Shown one piece after another: positions 14,527 to 22,815 of a DNA stretch of 29,730 nt (position 1 is the stretch's first letter; every line of letters begins with the position of its first letter). Position numbers and translations under genes: made by a program. The notes under the pieces were generated by a model, which made no database searches, was not told the origin of the DNA, and saw nothing but the letters and a program-made list of their open reading frames with translations. Source of the DNA: a virus; the IMG/VR virus record IMGVR_UViG_3300027861_000146, positions 1-29,730 of that record, one strand, 5' to 3'.

Positions 14527-16704
14527 ATGTCGTTAAATACACAAAATACAAGAGTAACTTTTAAATACTCAACAATAAGTGGGGAAACTCCAACAATAGC
14601 ACCATCGTTAGACCATACTGATGGTAGTTGGACACCAACGGATTTATATGTAGGGGAGTTTTTCTTAAATTCAGTTGATGATACAATGTGGATTAGAACC
14701 TTAAATGGTATTATTCCACTTACAAGTGGAACAACATCAGTAAATATTTCTACATTTGTTAATAAGACAGGAGATACGATGACAGGTGATTTAAATTTAC
14801 CTTCATTGTCAGCTTCTACATCAGTAACTTCACCAACATTTAATGGAACAACATTTAGTGGTGGTAGTTTTTATGGTGATGGAAGTAATCTAACTGGAAT
14901 TACAGCAACTTGGAATGGTGGAACTGTAACAGGTGATACGACATTTACAGGACAAGTCGATTTATGTGGTGCTGGAGTGACTTTAGATAGTATAGAGGTA
15001 TGTAGTGGTTCAACACTTCAAATAATCGGTAATACGGAAGTAAATGGGACTTTAACGACAACAAATGACTTAACAGTAGGTGGTGTAATTTATGGTGATG
15101 GTAGTGGTATAACAGGAATACCTTCTTTATCAGCGATTACATTGGATGAAGTTTTAATACAAGGTGATACATCAGTAAATGGAGATATCAATTTAACTAA
15201 TGGTAATATTACTTTAACTAATGGTAGTTATTATGGTGATGGAAGTAATCTAACAGGTTTTACATTCAGTGGTATTTCACTATTTGAAGAAGGAACTGGT
15301 ACTTTATCAACACAAAGAAAAGATACTGGTGATGATGCAAGTGGTAATTATTCATTCGTTGTAGGTCTATCGAATAGTGGAACAAGTATAGCTTCTATAT
15401 CAATGGGAACTGCTAATCTTTCAAGTGGTGATAGGTCAGTGGCATTAGGTAGAGAAAATACATCGAGTGGTAATAGGTCTTTTGCTGGTGGATACTTAAA
15501 CACGTCATCTAATAATCAATCATTCGCTTTTGGTTATAATAATTCATCATCAAATCAATATTCACTATCTTTTGGTAGTAGTAATATATCAAGTGGTTTA
15601 TATTCAGTAGCTATAGGTAATACTAACCAAACAACAGGGTCTTATTCAACAGCTATTGGTGGGTTAAATCAAGTTATTAATTCTAGTGATGGAAGTGTAG
15701 CTCTTGGATATTTAAATGAAATAGATGGTATGACTTATTCATTCGCATCTGGATATGACAATACAATAGATACATCAACAGGTTATTCGGTAGTTATGGG
15801 TAGGGGTAATACTAACTCTACGAATTATTCTATTGTGATGGGACACCAGAATACTTCATTATCAACAGCTAACTATTCAGCTAACTTTGGACAAAGTAAT
15901 ACAATAGGTGGTAATTATTCATTCGCTGTAGGTTATAATAATACAACTTCAACAGCACAAGCTTCATTGGTAATGGGGTATGAAAATACTTCAACAGGAA
16001 GTTATTCATCAGTGATTGGAGGACAAGATAATATATCTTCTTCACAACATTCATTTATCGGTGGAGGACAAGGTAATAGTGGTGATACAGGTGGTTATCA
16101 AGCCATATTAGGTGGAGCACTTAACAGAGCAACTGCTAATTATTCATCAACACTAGGTGGGTCACTCAATATTGTAAGTGGTGTTCAATCATCAGTTATT
16201 GGTGGTGTTGAAAACACAGTAACAGGTGATAGGTCAGCTATTATAGGTGGTAGTGGTAATACAGTTGATGGTGAATATTCAGTTATTCTTGGTGGTAGTG
16301 GGTTAGTTAATAATAAGGATAACACAGCAATGGGTTATAATATAATAGGAACAAATCAAGTTGAAACCCAAAAACAATTCAAAGCACCAACAAAAATAAA
16401 TGGTGTTATATCATCTAATACTTTTGATTATGATTGTAACGTTGGTATGTCACAAATACTTGATTTACAAGCAGCAACATCAGCTTCAACACTTACTTTT
16501 TCAAACCCAATTAATGGTAATACATACGCATTGGTTGTGATACAAGGAACTGGTTTATATAATCTTGTATTACCAACTGGTTATTGGTTAAACGATACTG
16601 TATTTGATTTTACAACACTAGCAGATAATGAAAGAGCAATGATAACCGCAACTAGATTAAATAGTGAATGGTACTTTGCTGTTAAAGAACTAACATTAAT
16701 ATGA
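14527..16704 (+). CDS. Tail fiber with trimeric-autotransporter-like repeats
   Basis: A 725-residue fiber. The N-terminal 80 residues (YVGEFFLNSVDDTMWIRTLN, then NKTGDTMTGDLNLP) are an attachment and short-shaft part. Three copies of YGDGSNLTGI-type motifs (GDGSNLTGI, GDGSGITGI, GDGSNLTGF) follow. Residues about 255-605 are a long series of 14-20 residue repeats of the form S-A-x-G-x-N-x-S-x-x-Y-S, as in the head domains of YadA-like adhesins, which form left-handed parallel beta rolls as trimers. The C-terminal 110 residues (LTFSNPINGNTYALVVI) form a capping beta domain common in fibers of these phages. It would bind the host surface. A 42-base AT-rich gap precedes it. Confidence 0.8.
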   Translation: MSLNTQNTRVTFKYSTISGETPTIAPSLDHTDGSWTPTDLYVGEFFLNSVDDTMWIRTLNGIIPLTSGTTSVNISTFVNKTGDTMTGDLNLPSLSASTSVTSPTFNGTTFSGGSFYGDGSNLTGITATWNGGTVTGDTTFTGQVDLCGAGVTLDSIEVCSGSTLQIIGNTEVNGTLTTTNDLTVGGVIYGDGSGITGIPSLSAITLDEVLIQGDTSVNGDINLTNGNITLTNGSYYGDGSNLTGFTFSGISLFEEGTGTLSTQRKDTGDDASGNYSFVVGLSNSGTSIASISMGTANLSSGDRSVALGRENTSSGNRSFAGGYLNTSSNNQSFAFGYNNSSSNQYSLSFGSSNISSGLYSVAIGNTNQTTGSYSTAIGGLNQVINSSDGSVALGYLNEIDGMTYSFASGYDNTIDTSTGYSVVMGRGNTNSTNYSIVMGHQNTSLSTANYSANFGQSNTIGGNYSFAVGYNNTTSTAQASLVMGYENTSTGSYSSVIGGQDNISSSQHSFIGGGQGNSGDTGGYQAILGGALNRATANYSSTLGGSLNIVSGVQSSVIGGVENTVTGDRSAIIGGSGNTVDGEYSVILGGSGLVNNKDNTAMGYNIIGTNQVETQKQFKAPTKINGVISSNTFDYDCNVGMSQILDLQAATSASTLTFSNPINGNTYALVVIQGTGLYNLVLPTGYWLNDTVFDFTTLADNERAMITATRLNSEWYFAVKELTLI
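14862..14894 (+). repeat. Direct repeat in fiber gene, copy 1
   Basis: A 33-base segment encoding the FYGDGSNLTG motif recurs at 15222-15254 with one mismatch, exactly 360 bases apart. Near identity at the DNA level, beyond that needed for the protein, suggests recent duplication or selection for recombination between shaft modules. Confidence 0.75.
15222..15254 (+). repeat. Direct repeat in fiber gene, copy 2
   Basis: Second copy of the 33-base repeat at 14862-14894, encoding YYGDGSNLTG. Recombination between the two in-frame copies would delete 120 residues of the shaft. Confidence 0.75.
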
Positions 16705-16728
16705 TAATAAAATAAAAAATATATAAAA

Positions 16729-17019
16729 ATGGCGATAAAAATCACAGATGAAATCATCACAGATAAAGGTATAACTACTGAATTATACATCAACATATGT
16801 TCAGTTGAATATAATAAAAATATTGGAGATATGGTAATAAACTTAAACGTTTATAAAAACCAATTAGATAGACAAGAGGGTGAAAGATGTAAGACTTTTG
16901 TAATCCCAAAAAGTATAATATCAAAATGGGGTGTTGAAGAATTGACTGACAACGCATTTGTTGTTGCTTATAATAAATTAGGTGAATATTTTAACGAATA
17001 TAGAATAGAGAAAATATAA
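16729..17019 (+). CDS. Small protein between adhesin genes, unknown
   Basis: A 96-residue protein with beta strands (TTELYINICSVEYNKNIG, MVINLNVYKN) and a helical end (AFVVAYNKLGEYFNEYR). I recognise the general type as a small gene found among fiber genes of Bacteroidota phages, but its role is unknown; an accessory virion protein or a fiber chaperone are options. An A-rich stretch ending TATAAAA precedes the ATG, and the next gene starts one base after its stop. Confidence 0.5.
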   Translation: MAIKITDEIITDKGITTELYINICSVEYNKNIGDMVINLNVYKNQLDRQEGERCKTFVIPKSIISKWGVEELTDNAFVVAYNKLGEYFNEYRIEKI

Positions 17020-17020
17020 T

Positions 17021-17800
17021 ATGATAAATAGTATATTACCCGCAATTATAGGACAACTACAACCCTCTGGTGGGTTTGTTTTACCTACACCAACATCGGA
17101 CTTTGACCCAGCGTTTGGTTGTTATTCAGACGCTGGTATAACACCATCAACTGATAATACACTATTATACCAATGGGATGATAATGGTACGTTAGGGAAC
17201 ACAGGTGAACAAACATCGAGTAGTAGAAGACCTTTATGGAGAGCTGATGGTGGAGCACTTAGAAATAATAAACCATATGTAGACTTTGTAAGTTTAGATT
17301 ATATGCAAATTATTGATAGTAGTTTTGATTATAGAGATAGTGCTATGACTTTTTATTTAGTTGTAGATGATGCTGATGGTAATTATAATACTATGTTAAT
17401 GAAGGGTTCGGATTGGAACTGGGATGATGGATTTATTATATATGGTGATAGTTCAAATAACTTTGTTACTTCTGTAAATGAATGGACTGCTGGTCGTATC
17501 ACAAATACTGATGGTAGTAGTGGATATGAGGTTAGAGCATTTAGGTTTAATCAATCGTTCTCTGACCCTCAAAACAATAATAGAGTAAATACCAACGCTG
17601 ATGACACAGGAACAACTTATTCATCGGTTGATACACCAATTAAGAATGCTTTGATTGGAGCTAGTTGGGATAGTAGTGGAACAGGACCTACATTATATGC
17701 TGATGTTAAAATGTATAGAATGTTGATATATAATGAATATCACGATGATACTAAATATGGTGAAATAATAGATTATTTAATGACTGAATATGCGATATAA
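17021..17800 (+). CDS. LamG/concanavalin-like lectin domain protein
   Basis: A 259-residue protein. Residues about 75-259 follow the jelly-roll pattern of LamG/concanavalin A-like domains: YVDFVSLDYMQIIDSS, SAMTFYLVVDDAD, NALIGASWD, YADVKMYRMLIYNEYHDD and a closing EIIDYLMTEYAI helix, the usual final signature. The N-terminal 30 residues (PAIIGQLQPSGGF) probably anchor it to the tail. It probably binds a surface glycan of the host. It overlaps the next small gene by 11 bases and sits between two small genes. Confidence 0.7.
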   Translation: MINSILPAIIGQLQPSGGFVLPTPTSDFDPAFGCYSDAGITPSTDNTLLYQWDDNGTLGNTGEQTSSSRRPLWRADGGALRNNKPYVDFVSLDYMQIIDSSFDYRDSAMTFYLVVDDADGNYNTMLMKGSDWNWDDGFIIYGDSSNNFVTSVNEWTAGRITNTDGSSGYEVRAFRFNQSFSDPQNNNRVNTNADDTGTTYSSVDTPIKNALIGASWDSSGTGPTLYADVKMYRMLIYNEYHDDTKYGEIIDYLMTEYAI

Positions 17801-18032
17801 GATAAAAACTTTTGATACAGAAACCGAAGCATCTAATTTAATTAGTGAAATAGAAGGTTTAATAGATGATAAATATGGTGAACCATTGTATTCATCAACA
17901 CTAATAAAATGGGGTGTAATAATAGATGATTATTTTAAAGGACCCATAATAACAATAATTGGACAATCAGATTATGATAGTCTTGAAGAATTAGAAGGTC
18001 ATAATCCAGACTGGTTCGAAGTAAAAAATTAA
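17790..18032 (+). CDS. Small alpha/beta protein between adhesins, unknown
   Basis: An 80-residue protein beginning inside the end of the lectin gene. It contains KIKTFDTETEASNLISEIEG, a strand IKWGVIIDDYF, PIITIIGQSDYDSL and an acidic end. The short alpha/beta order and placement directly after a receptor-binding gene fit a fiber-assembly or chaperone role, as small genes after fiber genes often have, but no family is recognised. Confidence 0.5.
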   Translation: MRYKIKTFDTETEASNLISEIEGLIDDKYGEPLYSSTLIKWGVIIDDYFKGPIITIIGQSDYDSLEELEGHNPDWFEVKN

Positions 18033-18037
18033 AATGT

Positions 18038-19111
18038 ATGAGTGATATTAAAATAATTATATGGGCTAATAATTTAGGGATTACTGAACCTGTTAATGGT
18101 AGTTGGATTGAAGCAATCTCTGATTTTTATGGTAGTCATCCTAACCAACCACACATTCAATCAATAGCAGAAGGTTTAGGGTTAACTGAACCAGTTAATG
18201 GTAGTTGGATACAAGCAATATCTGTTTTTTATGGTGGAACTACTGATGGTGAACCTTATATTTCACAAATAGCAACACTAACTAGTGGTGGAACTAGTTC
18301 AGAATTCTTTGAAATGACTATCGACACAACTCAAACAGGTAGTGCTTCTGATACTTTTATCTTACTTTGTGGTAACATAGGAACTTATAATGCTGTTATT
18401 GATTGGGGTGATGGTTCTACTTCTGACATAACTACTTATAATGATGCTGATTTAACACACGTATATAGTTCTAGTGGAACTTATCAAATTAAGATTAGTG
18501 GAGAATTACCTCAAATTAGATTTTTAGGTGGTGGTGATTGTTTAAAAGTTATTTCTATTGATAATTGGGGTACCATTCCTTGGTATTCATTTCAATATGC
18601 TTTTAGTGGTTGTAGAAATATGGATATTCTAGCGACTGATTACCCAGATTTAACAACGAACTCAGTTCAAAGAATTGACCAAATGTTTAGAAATAATAAT
18701 TCTCTTACAGTTGCTGATTTTAGAGAATGGGATACTTCAAATGTTACTTCTATGGGTATAATGTTTGCTGGTTGTAATTCTGCTACAGAGATTAATTTAA
18801 CTGGTTGGGATACATCTAATAATACTAATTGTAGTCAAATGTTTAATTCAGCTGCTAATGATGTTGTAATTGGTATGGATACACACAATATAGAAAAGGT
18901 TACTGTTTTTAGCCACTTTATGTTTAGTTGTTCATTTTCAACTACTGAATATGATAAGGTTTTAGTTTCGTGGGCAGCACAAGACGCAGTTAATGGGTTA
19001 AATGTGAATTTTGGTGGTTCACAATATACTTTAGGTAGTGCAGCAGCAACAGCTAGACAAAGTTTGTTAGATGACGATTTATGGACAATAACCGATGGTG
19101 GAGGAATATAA
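18038..19111 (+). CDS. Tail adhesin with NGSW repeats, PKD-like and BspA-like repeats
   Basis: A 357-residue protein of three parts. Residues about 12-75 hold two copies of a 43-residue repeat (EPVNGSWIEAISDFYG and EPVNGSWIQAISVFYG). Residues about 88-155 resemble a PKD-like beta domain (VIDWGDGSTSDIT, then YSSSGTYQIKISG). Residues about 160-330 hold BspA/DUF285-type surface repeats, seen as FREWDTSNVTSMGIMFAGC and LTGWDTSNNTNCSQMF. DUF285 repeats occur on bacterial surface proteins that bind host matrix, so a binding role on the phage tail is reasonable. It starts five bases after the small gene and ends 12 bases before the next. Confidence 0.7.
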   Translation: MSDIKIIIWANNLGITEPVNGSWIEAISDFYGSHPNQPHIQSIAEGLGLTEPVNGSWIQAISVFYGGTTDGEPYISQIATLTSGGTSSEFFEMTIDTTQTGSASDTFILLCGNIGTYNAVIDWGDGSTSDITTYNDADLTHVYSSSGTYQIKISGELPQIRFLGGGDCLKVISIDNWGTIPWYSFQYAFSGCRNMDILATDYPDLTTNSVQRIDQMFRNNNSLTVADFREWDTSNVTSMGIMFAGCNSATEINLTGWDTSNNTNCSQMFNSAANDVVIGMDTHNIEKVTVFSHFMFSCSFSTTEYDKVLVSWAAQDAVNGLNVNFGGSQYTLGSAAATARQSLLDDDLWTITDGGGI

Positions 19112-19123
19112 AAAAAATAAAAT

Positions 19124-19324
19124 ATGATAGTAGTAGATAAGAGTGTAAAAGAGGTTATGTGGTGGATTACATATAACGAAGATAAAACTATAGTGGATTA
19201 CGATAAAACAGAACCTAATCAACAAACGGAAACAGGTTTACCTTTATGTTTAGTATACGACAATGAAGAAGATTGGTTAGAGGCTTTATATAATATATTT
19301 GGAATAACACCAGAGGAGGACTAA
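19124..19324 (+). CDS. Small acidic protein, unknown
   Basis: A 66-residue acidic protein (VKEVMWWITYNEDKTIVDYD, then YDNEEDWLEALYNIFG). It lies between two adhesin genes, 12 bases after one and one base before the other. The pattern of a strand pair and an acidic helix fits a small fiber-associated or chaperone protein. Not recognised. Confidence 0.45.
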   Translation: MIVVDKSVKEVMWWITYNEDKTIVDYDKTEPNQQTETGLPLCLVYDNEEDWLEALYNIFGITPEED

Positions 19325-19325
19325 T

Positions 19326-19904
19326 ATGGGAACTAAAATAAGTGAAAAGAAATACAAACATATTCTTCAATGGGATGAGGATAGACAAGACTTATTGTTA
19401 AAGGAATATGTTCCTACTGTATGGAATGTTTTAACTGAACAATATGATATTGCACTTGTTGGAACTTATAAAGTGGGTGGTGGAGATTTCGCTGATATGT
19501 ATGATGTTACAGGTGGAACTACAACCACAATATCTTCAACAGGTGTTTATTATAAGGTGAATGCTAATACTAGTAATGTCCATATAAAAGGATTTACACA
19601 CACTAATGGTAGATTGACTAAAGTTGGTGATGAATACAATCCAATCAAAGCAGAAGGAAATATCTCTTTTGCTGGTAGTAATAATGATGAAATTCATGTT
19701 GAATTCTTTATAAATGGTGTATCAATACCATCTAGTTTAGGAACAAAAGTTATTAGTGGTGGTGGTAAAGGGGATACAATATCTTTTCATTGTTTAACAG
19801 ATATGAATGATGGTGATTACATAGAAGTATATGTAGCAAATGTCAGTGGTAGTAGAGATGTTACACTAGAGAATATGAGTATTATTCTAACTGAATTGAC
19901 TTAA
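19326..19904 (+). CDS. TNF/C1q-like jelly-roll virion protein
   Basis: A 192-residue protein. The N-terminal 40 residues (KHILQWDEDRQDLLLKEY, then VPTVWNVLTEQYD) form an attachment segment. The remaining 150 are all beta (TISSTGVYYKVNA, IKAEGNISFAGS, ISFHCLTDMNDGDYIEVYVA, DVTLENMSIILTEL), with the order and closing strand typical of TNF/C1q-like trimeric jelly rolls in phage receptor-binding and head-decoration fibers. It is the last of the adhesin-like genes before the tape measure. Confidence 0.6.
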   Translation: MGTKISEKKYKHILQWDEDRQDLLLKEYVPTVWNVLTEQYDIALVGTYKVGGGDFADMYDVTGGTTTTISSTGVYYKVNANTSNVHIKGFTHTNGRLTKVGDEYNPIKAEGNISFAGSNNDEIHVEFFINGVSIPSSLGTKVISGGGKGDTISFHCLTDMNDGDYIEVYVANVSGSRDVTLENMSIILTELT

Positions 19905-19946
19905 AAACAATAACCACCTAAAATATATTTTAATTAAAAGAAGAAT

Positions 19947-22778
19947 ATGGCTAACGAACAGATTAATATAGACATTTTAATTAATGCATCCAAATCAGCT
20001 AAAACACTTAAAGAACAAAGAAAGGCTTTAGACGACTTAAAAGATGGTTTAGATGAAGTTAAATACGGAAGTGGTGCGTTTGAATTACTAAATGAAGAGG
20101 TTAATAATCTTTCTTCATCAATGGGTAACCTAAACTTAAAGTTTGAGGATGTATATGGTGATATTCAACCACTTACAGGTAGAATTGGTGAGTTGGAAGA
20201 TAGGATGTATGAATTAGCGTTAGCTGGACAACAAAATACCAAAGAGTTTAGGGAAATACAGGAAGAGTTAGTTCGAATGAAAAGGACTGTAACTGATGTT
20301 GATACTGAATTAGATAGTTTTGTTGATAGAGGTAGAGGTATAAATCAAGTGACTGGTGCTGTTCAAGGTTTAGTAGGGGCATTCAATATTGGACAAGGTG
20401 TTGTTGCTTTATTTGGTGATGAAAATCAAGAATTAGAAGAAACACTTATAAGGTTAAATGCTGGTATGTCTATATTATTGGGTGTTCAAGAAGTATCTAA
20501 CCAACTAACACAAAAAGGAACATTACTTAACCGAGCGTTTAATTTAGTATTAAAAGCTAATCCAGTATTTTTATTGATTGGTGCATTGACAGCAGTAATA
20601 TCTGTTTATAAATTATGGAACTCTGCAACTGATGATAGTATAGAAAAACAAAAAGAATTAAATCAACAATTAGAAGAGTTTAAGAGATTACAAGAAGCTA
20701 ACTTATCTATTACAACACAGGTAGCTGAGTATAATTTATCTATAGCTGAATTAGAAGGTGCTTCCGCACAGGAAATATATGATTTGAAAATAGCTTTATT
20801 ACAGGCAGAAGAACAAACTGCTAAAGATGTTTTTGATGTTAATGTAAGAAGAATAAATGAATTAAGAGATGTTAAAGATGAAGATTTAATTAAAGAAAGA
20901 GATAAACTAAAAGAAGAGAATAATGAATTAAATACAAAATTAAGGATAGATGAAACATTCTTAAATTCATTTGGTAAAAGAAGGGTTTTATTAGAAAAAG
21001 AGTTTAATAAAGAAATATCAGATAATCAAAAAGAAGTTACCGAAATAAGAAGACAAAGTATTATTGATATCAATAAATTACTTAGACAACAAATTGATTT
21101 ACAAAAAAGTTTAACTGCTGATATCACTTCTATTGGTGATTGGAACGAATTAACTATTCAATCAACTAATGCTATTAAGAGTTTTTTAAATAGTCAAAAA
21201 GAAATTAAAGAAACTTATTTAGATACTAAAGAAACTTTGGATAATAATCTTAAAGATAGTCTTATCTCACAAGAAGATTATAATGAAGCAACTAGAAAAA
21301 GTATAAAAATATACACTGATAGTATTATTACTACAACTAAATTATTTAAGTCAAAATCAATAGAATTAAATAATGATATTCTCGATACATATACAGAGAA
21401 CTCAATTGAGTTTTCAAAAACACAAGTTGATAACACCAACACTCTAATTTCTGAAAAACAAAGAGAAAGAGATGAGATAAATAGAATACAAGATGAAAGA
21501 TTATCAAAGGAAGACCTTAACTATCAAGAAATAGTAAGGATTGAAAGTGAAAGATTTAATTTAATTACTCAAAACATTGCTGAAGAAAAAGAACTTGTAG
21601 AACAATTAAATACTGATAAAATTAGAGTATTAAAGGAAGAGTTTGTATTGGAAAAAACTTTATTAGATAGTCAAATTAAATCTAATGAGTTTTATTTAAA
21701 CCAACTTTCTAGTTTTATTGACGAACAAAAAAAATTATTGTCATCTGAAAACCTAACAAGAGAAGAAACACTTGTTTTAGAAGACAGACTTAAAGTATTA
21801 GAAAGTGCTAAAGAAGATACACTTCGTATAGAGGATGAATTAACAAAAGAATTACGTAGAATTCGTAATAAAGTTAAAGATGAAACTATTAAAATAGAAA
21901 AAGAAACTATTGATGGTATAACTAAATTAAATAAAATAAGGGTTGATGAAACATTATCAGCTTGGGATTTTATTAAAAAATATATTAAAGAAAACCCAAT
22001 TGCTACTGCTGAGGCATTCTCACAAGTATTTACATCATCACTACAATCAATTGATAGTTTTTTAACTTCATATGAAAATAGAAGAATTAGTTTTATCCAA
22101 CAAGAAACTGACTTAAAATTAGAAGCTATTGATGTTGAGAAACAAGCCTTTTTAGATAGTATCACTCAACAGACAAACGCTGAAAAGTTTAAAGCCGATA
22201 AATTAAAAGAGTTTGATGATAAAGCAGCAGTTGAGGAAAAGAAAAGAGATAAAGAGATTGCTGAAGCACAATATAAGGGTGAGATTAGAAAGTGGGAATA
22301 TAGTTATTTAGAAGCTATTGTAAACTTAGGTAAATCTTTATTAGGTGCTGCGAGTAATCCTTTTCAATTAGCAGTAGTGGGTGCTTTAGGTGTTACACAA
22401 CTAGCTACCATACAAGGTAATAAACCACAACCACCTCAATTTGGTATGGGGGGTATGATTGATGGACCTTCTCATAATGGTGGTGGTGTTGATATCAATG
22501 CTGAAGGTGGTGAAGTTATAATCAATAAAAAATCATCAGCAGCTTTCTTACCAATATTAGATAGTATAAATCAAGCATATGGTGGAACACCTTTAATGAA
22601 TACTAATGTTATGGCTAATGGTGGTATTGTTGGTGGTAATTCATCTATTGATACTTCTAATTTAGAGAACATAGTATCTCAAATACTAAATAGACCGATA
22701 AAAACATATGTTGTAAGTGGTGATATGACTTCTCAACAGAATAGTGATATGGTGTTAAAAAACAGAACAAGTTTTTAA
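19947..22778 (+). CDS. Tail tape measure protein
   Basis: A 943-residue protein, the second-longest here. It is largely predicted coiled coil (Glu/Lys/Leu-rich stretches at about 15-125 and 230-770). There is a hydrophobic segment ANPVFLLIGALTAVISVYKL at 204-223 and a second at about 785-825, as in proteins that line the tail tube and enter the host membrane. The C terminus is Gly-rich (FGMGGMIDGPSHNGGGVDI, EGGEVIIN), a signature of siphovirus tape measures. By the usual ratio of about 1.5 angstrom per residue the tail would be near 140 nm, an inference. It lies directly upstream of the head protease/scaffold gene. Confidence 0.88.
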   Translation: MANEQINIDILINASKSAKTLKEQRKALDDLKDGLDEVKYGSGAFELLNEEVNNLSSSMGNLNLKFEDVYGDIQPLTGRIGELEDRMYELALAGQQNTKEFREIQEELVRMKRTVTDVDTELDSFVDRGRGINQVTGAVQGLVGAFNIGQGVVALFGDENQELEETLIRLNAGMSILLGVQEVSNQLTQKGTLLNRAFNLVLKANPVFLLIGALTAVISVYKLWNSATDDSIEKQKELNQQLEEFKRLQEANLSITTQVAEYNLSIAELEGASAQEIYDLKIALLQAEEQTAKDVFDVNVRRINELRDVKDEDLIKERDKLKEENNELNTKLRIDETFLNSFGKRRVLLEKEFNKEISDNQKEVTEIRRQSIIDINKLLRQQIDLQKSLTADITSIGDWNELTIQSTNAIKSFLNSQKEIKETYLDTKETLDNNLKDSLISQEDYNEATRKSIKIYTDSIITTTKLFKSKSIELNNDILDTYTENSIEFSKTQVDNTNTLISEKQRERDEINRIQDERLSKEDLNYQEIVRIESERFNLITQNIAEEKELVEQLNTDKIRVLKEEFVLEKTLLDSQIKSNEFYLNQLSSFIDEQKKLLSSENLTREETLVLEDRLKVLESAKEDTLRIEDELTKELRRIRNKVKDETIKIEKETIDGITKLNKIRVDETLSAWDFIKKYIKENPIATAEAFSQVFTSSLQSIDSFLTSYENRRISFIQQETDLKLEAIDVEKQAFLDSITQQTNAEKFKADKLKEFDDKAAVEEKKRDKEIAEAQYKGEIRKWEYSYLEAIVNLGKSLLGAASNPFQLAVVGALGVTQLATIQGNKPQPPQFGMGGMIDGPSHNGGGVDINAEGGEVIINKKSSAAFLPILDSINQAYGGTPLMNTNVMANGGIVGGNSSIDTSNLENIVSQILNRPIKTYVVSGDMTSQQNSDMVLKNRTSF

Positions 22779-22780
22779 AA

Positions 22781-22794
22781 TATCTACAAATAAT
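22781..22794 (+). promoter_or_regulatory. TATCTACAAATAA motif, copy 1
   Basis: TATCTACAAATAAT occurs in the gap upstream of the protease/scaffold gene. Near copies lie upstream of the capsid gene (23920) and the tail tube gene (24935). Repetition before three consecutive virion genes suggests a late promoter part or an mRNA element that enhances translation. Confidence 0.35.
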
Positions 22795-22815
22795 AAAAAA
22801 ATAATAATTAACGTT

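Noticed and set aside
14527-16704. Fiber repeats as a diversity-generating retroelement target
   Set aside because: No reverse transcriptase gene and no template repeat with A-specific differences were seen.
21692-22165. Minus-strand 157-residue open frame within the tape measure gene
   Set aside because: Ser/Leu/Phe-rich antisense shadow of a coiled-coil gene; no start context or family resemblance.
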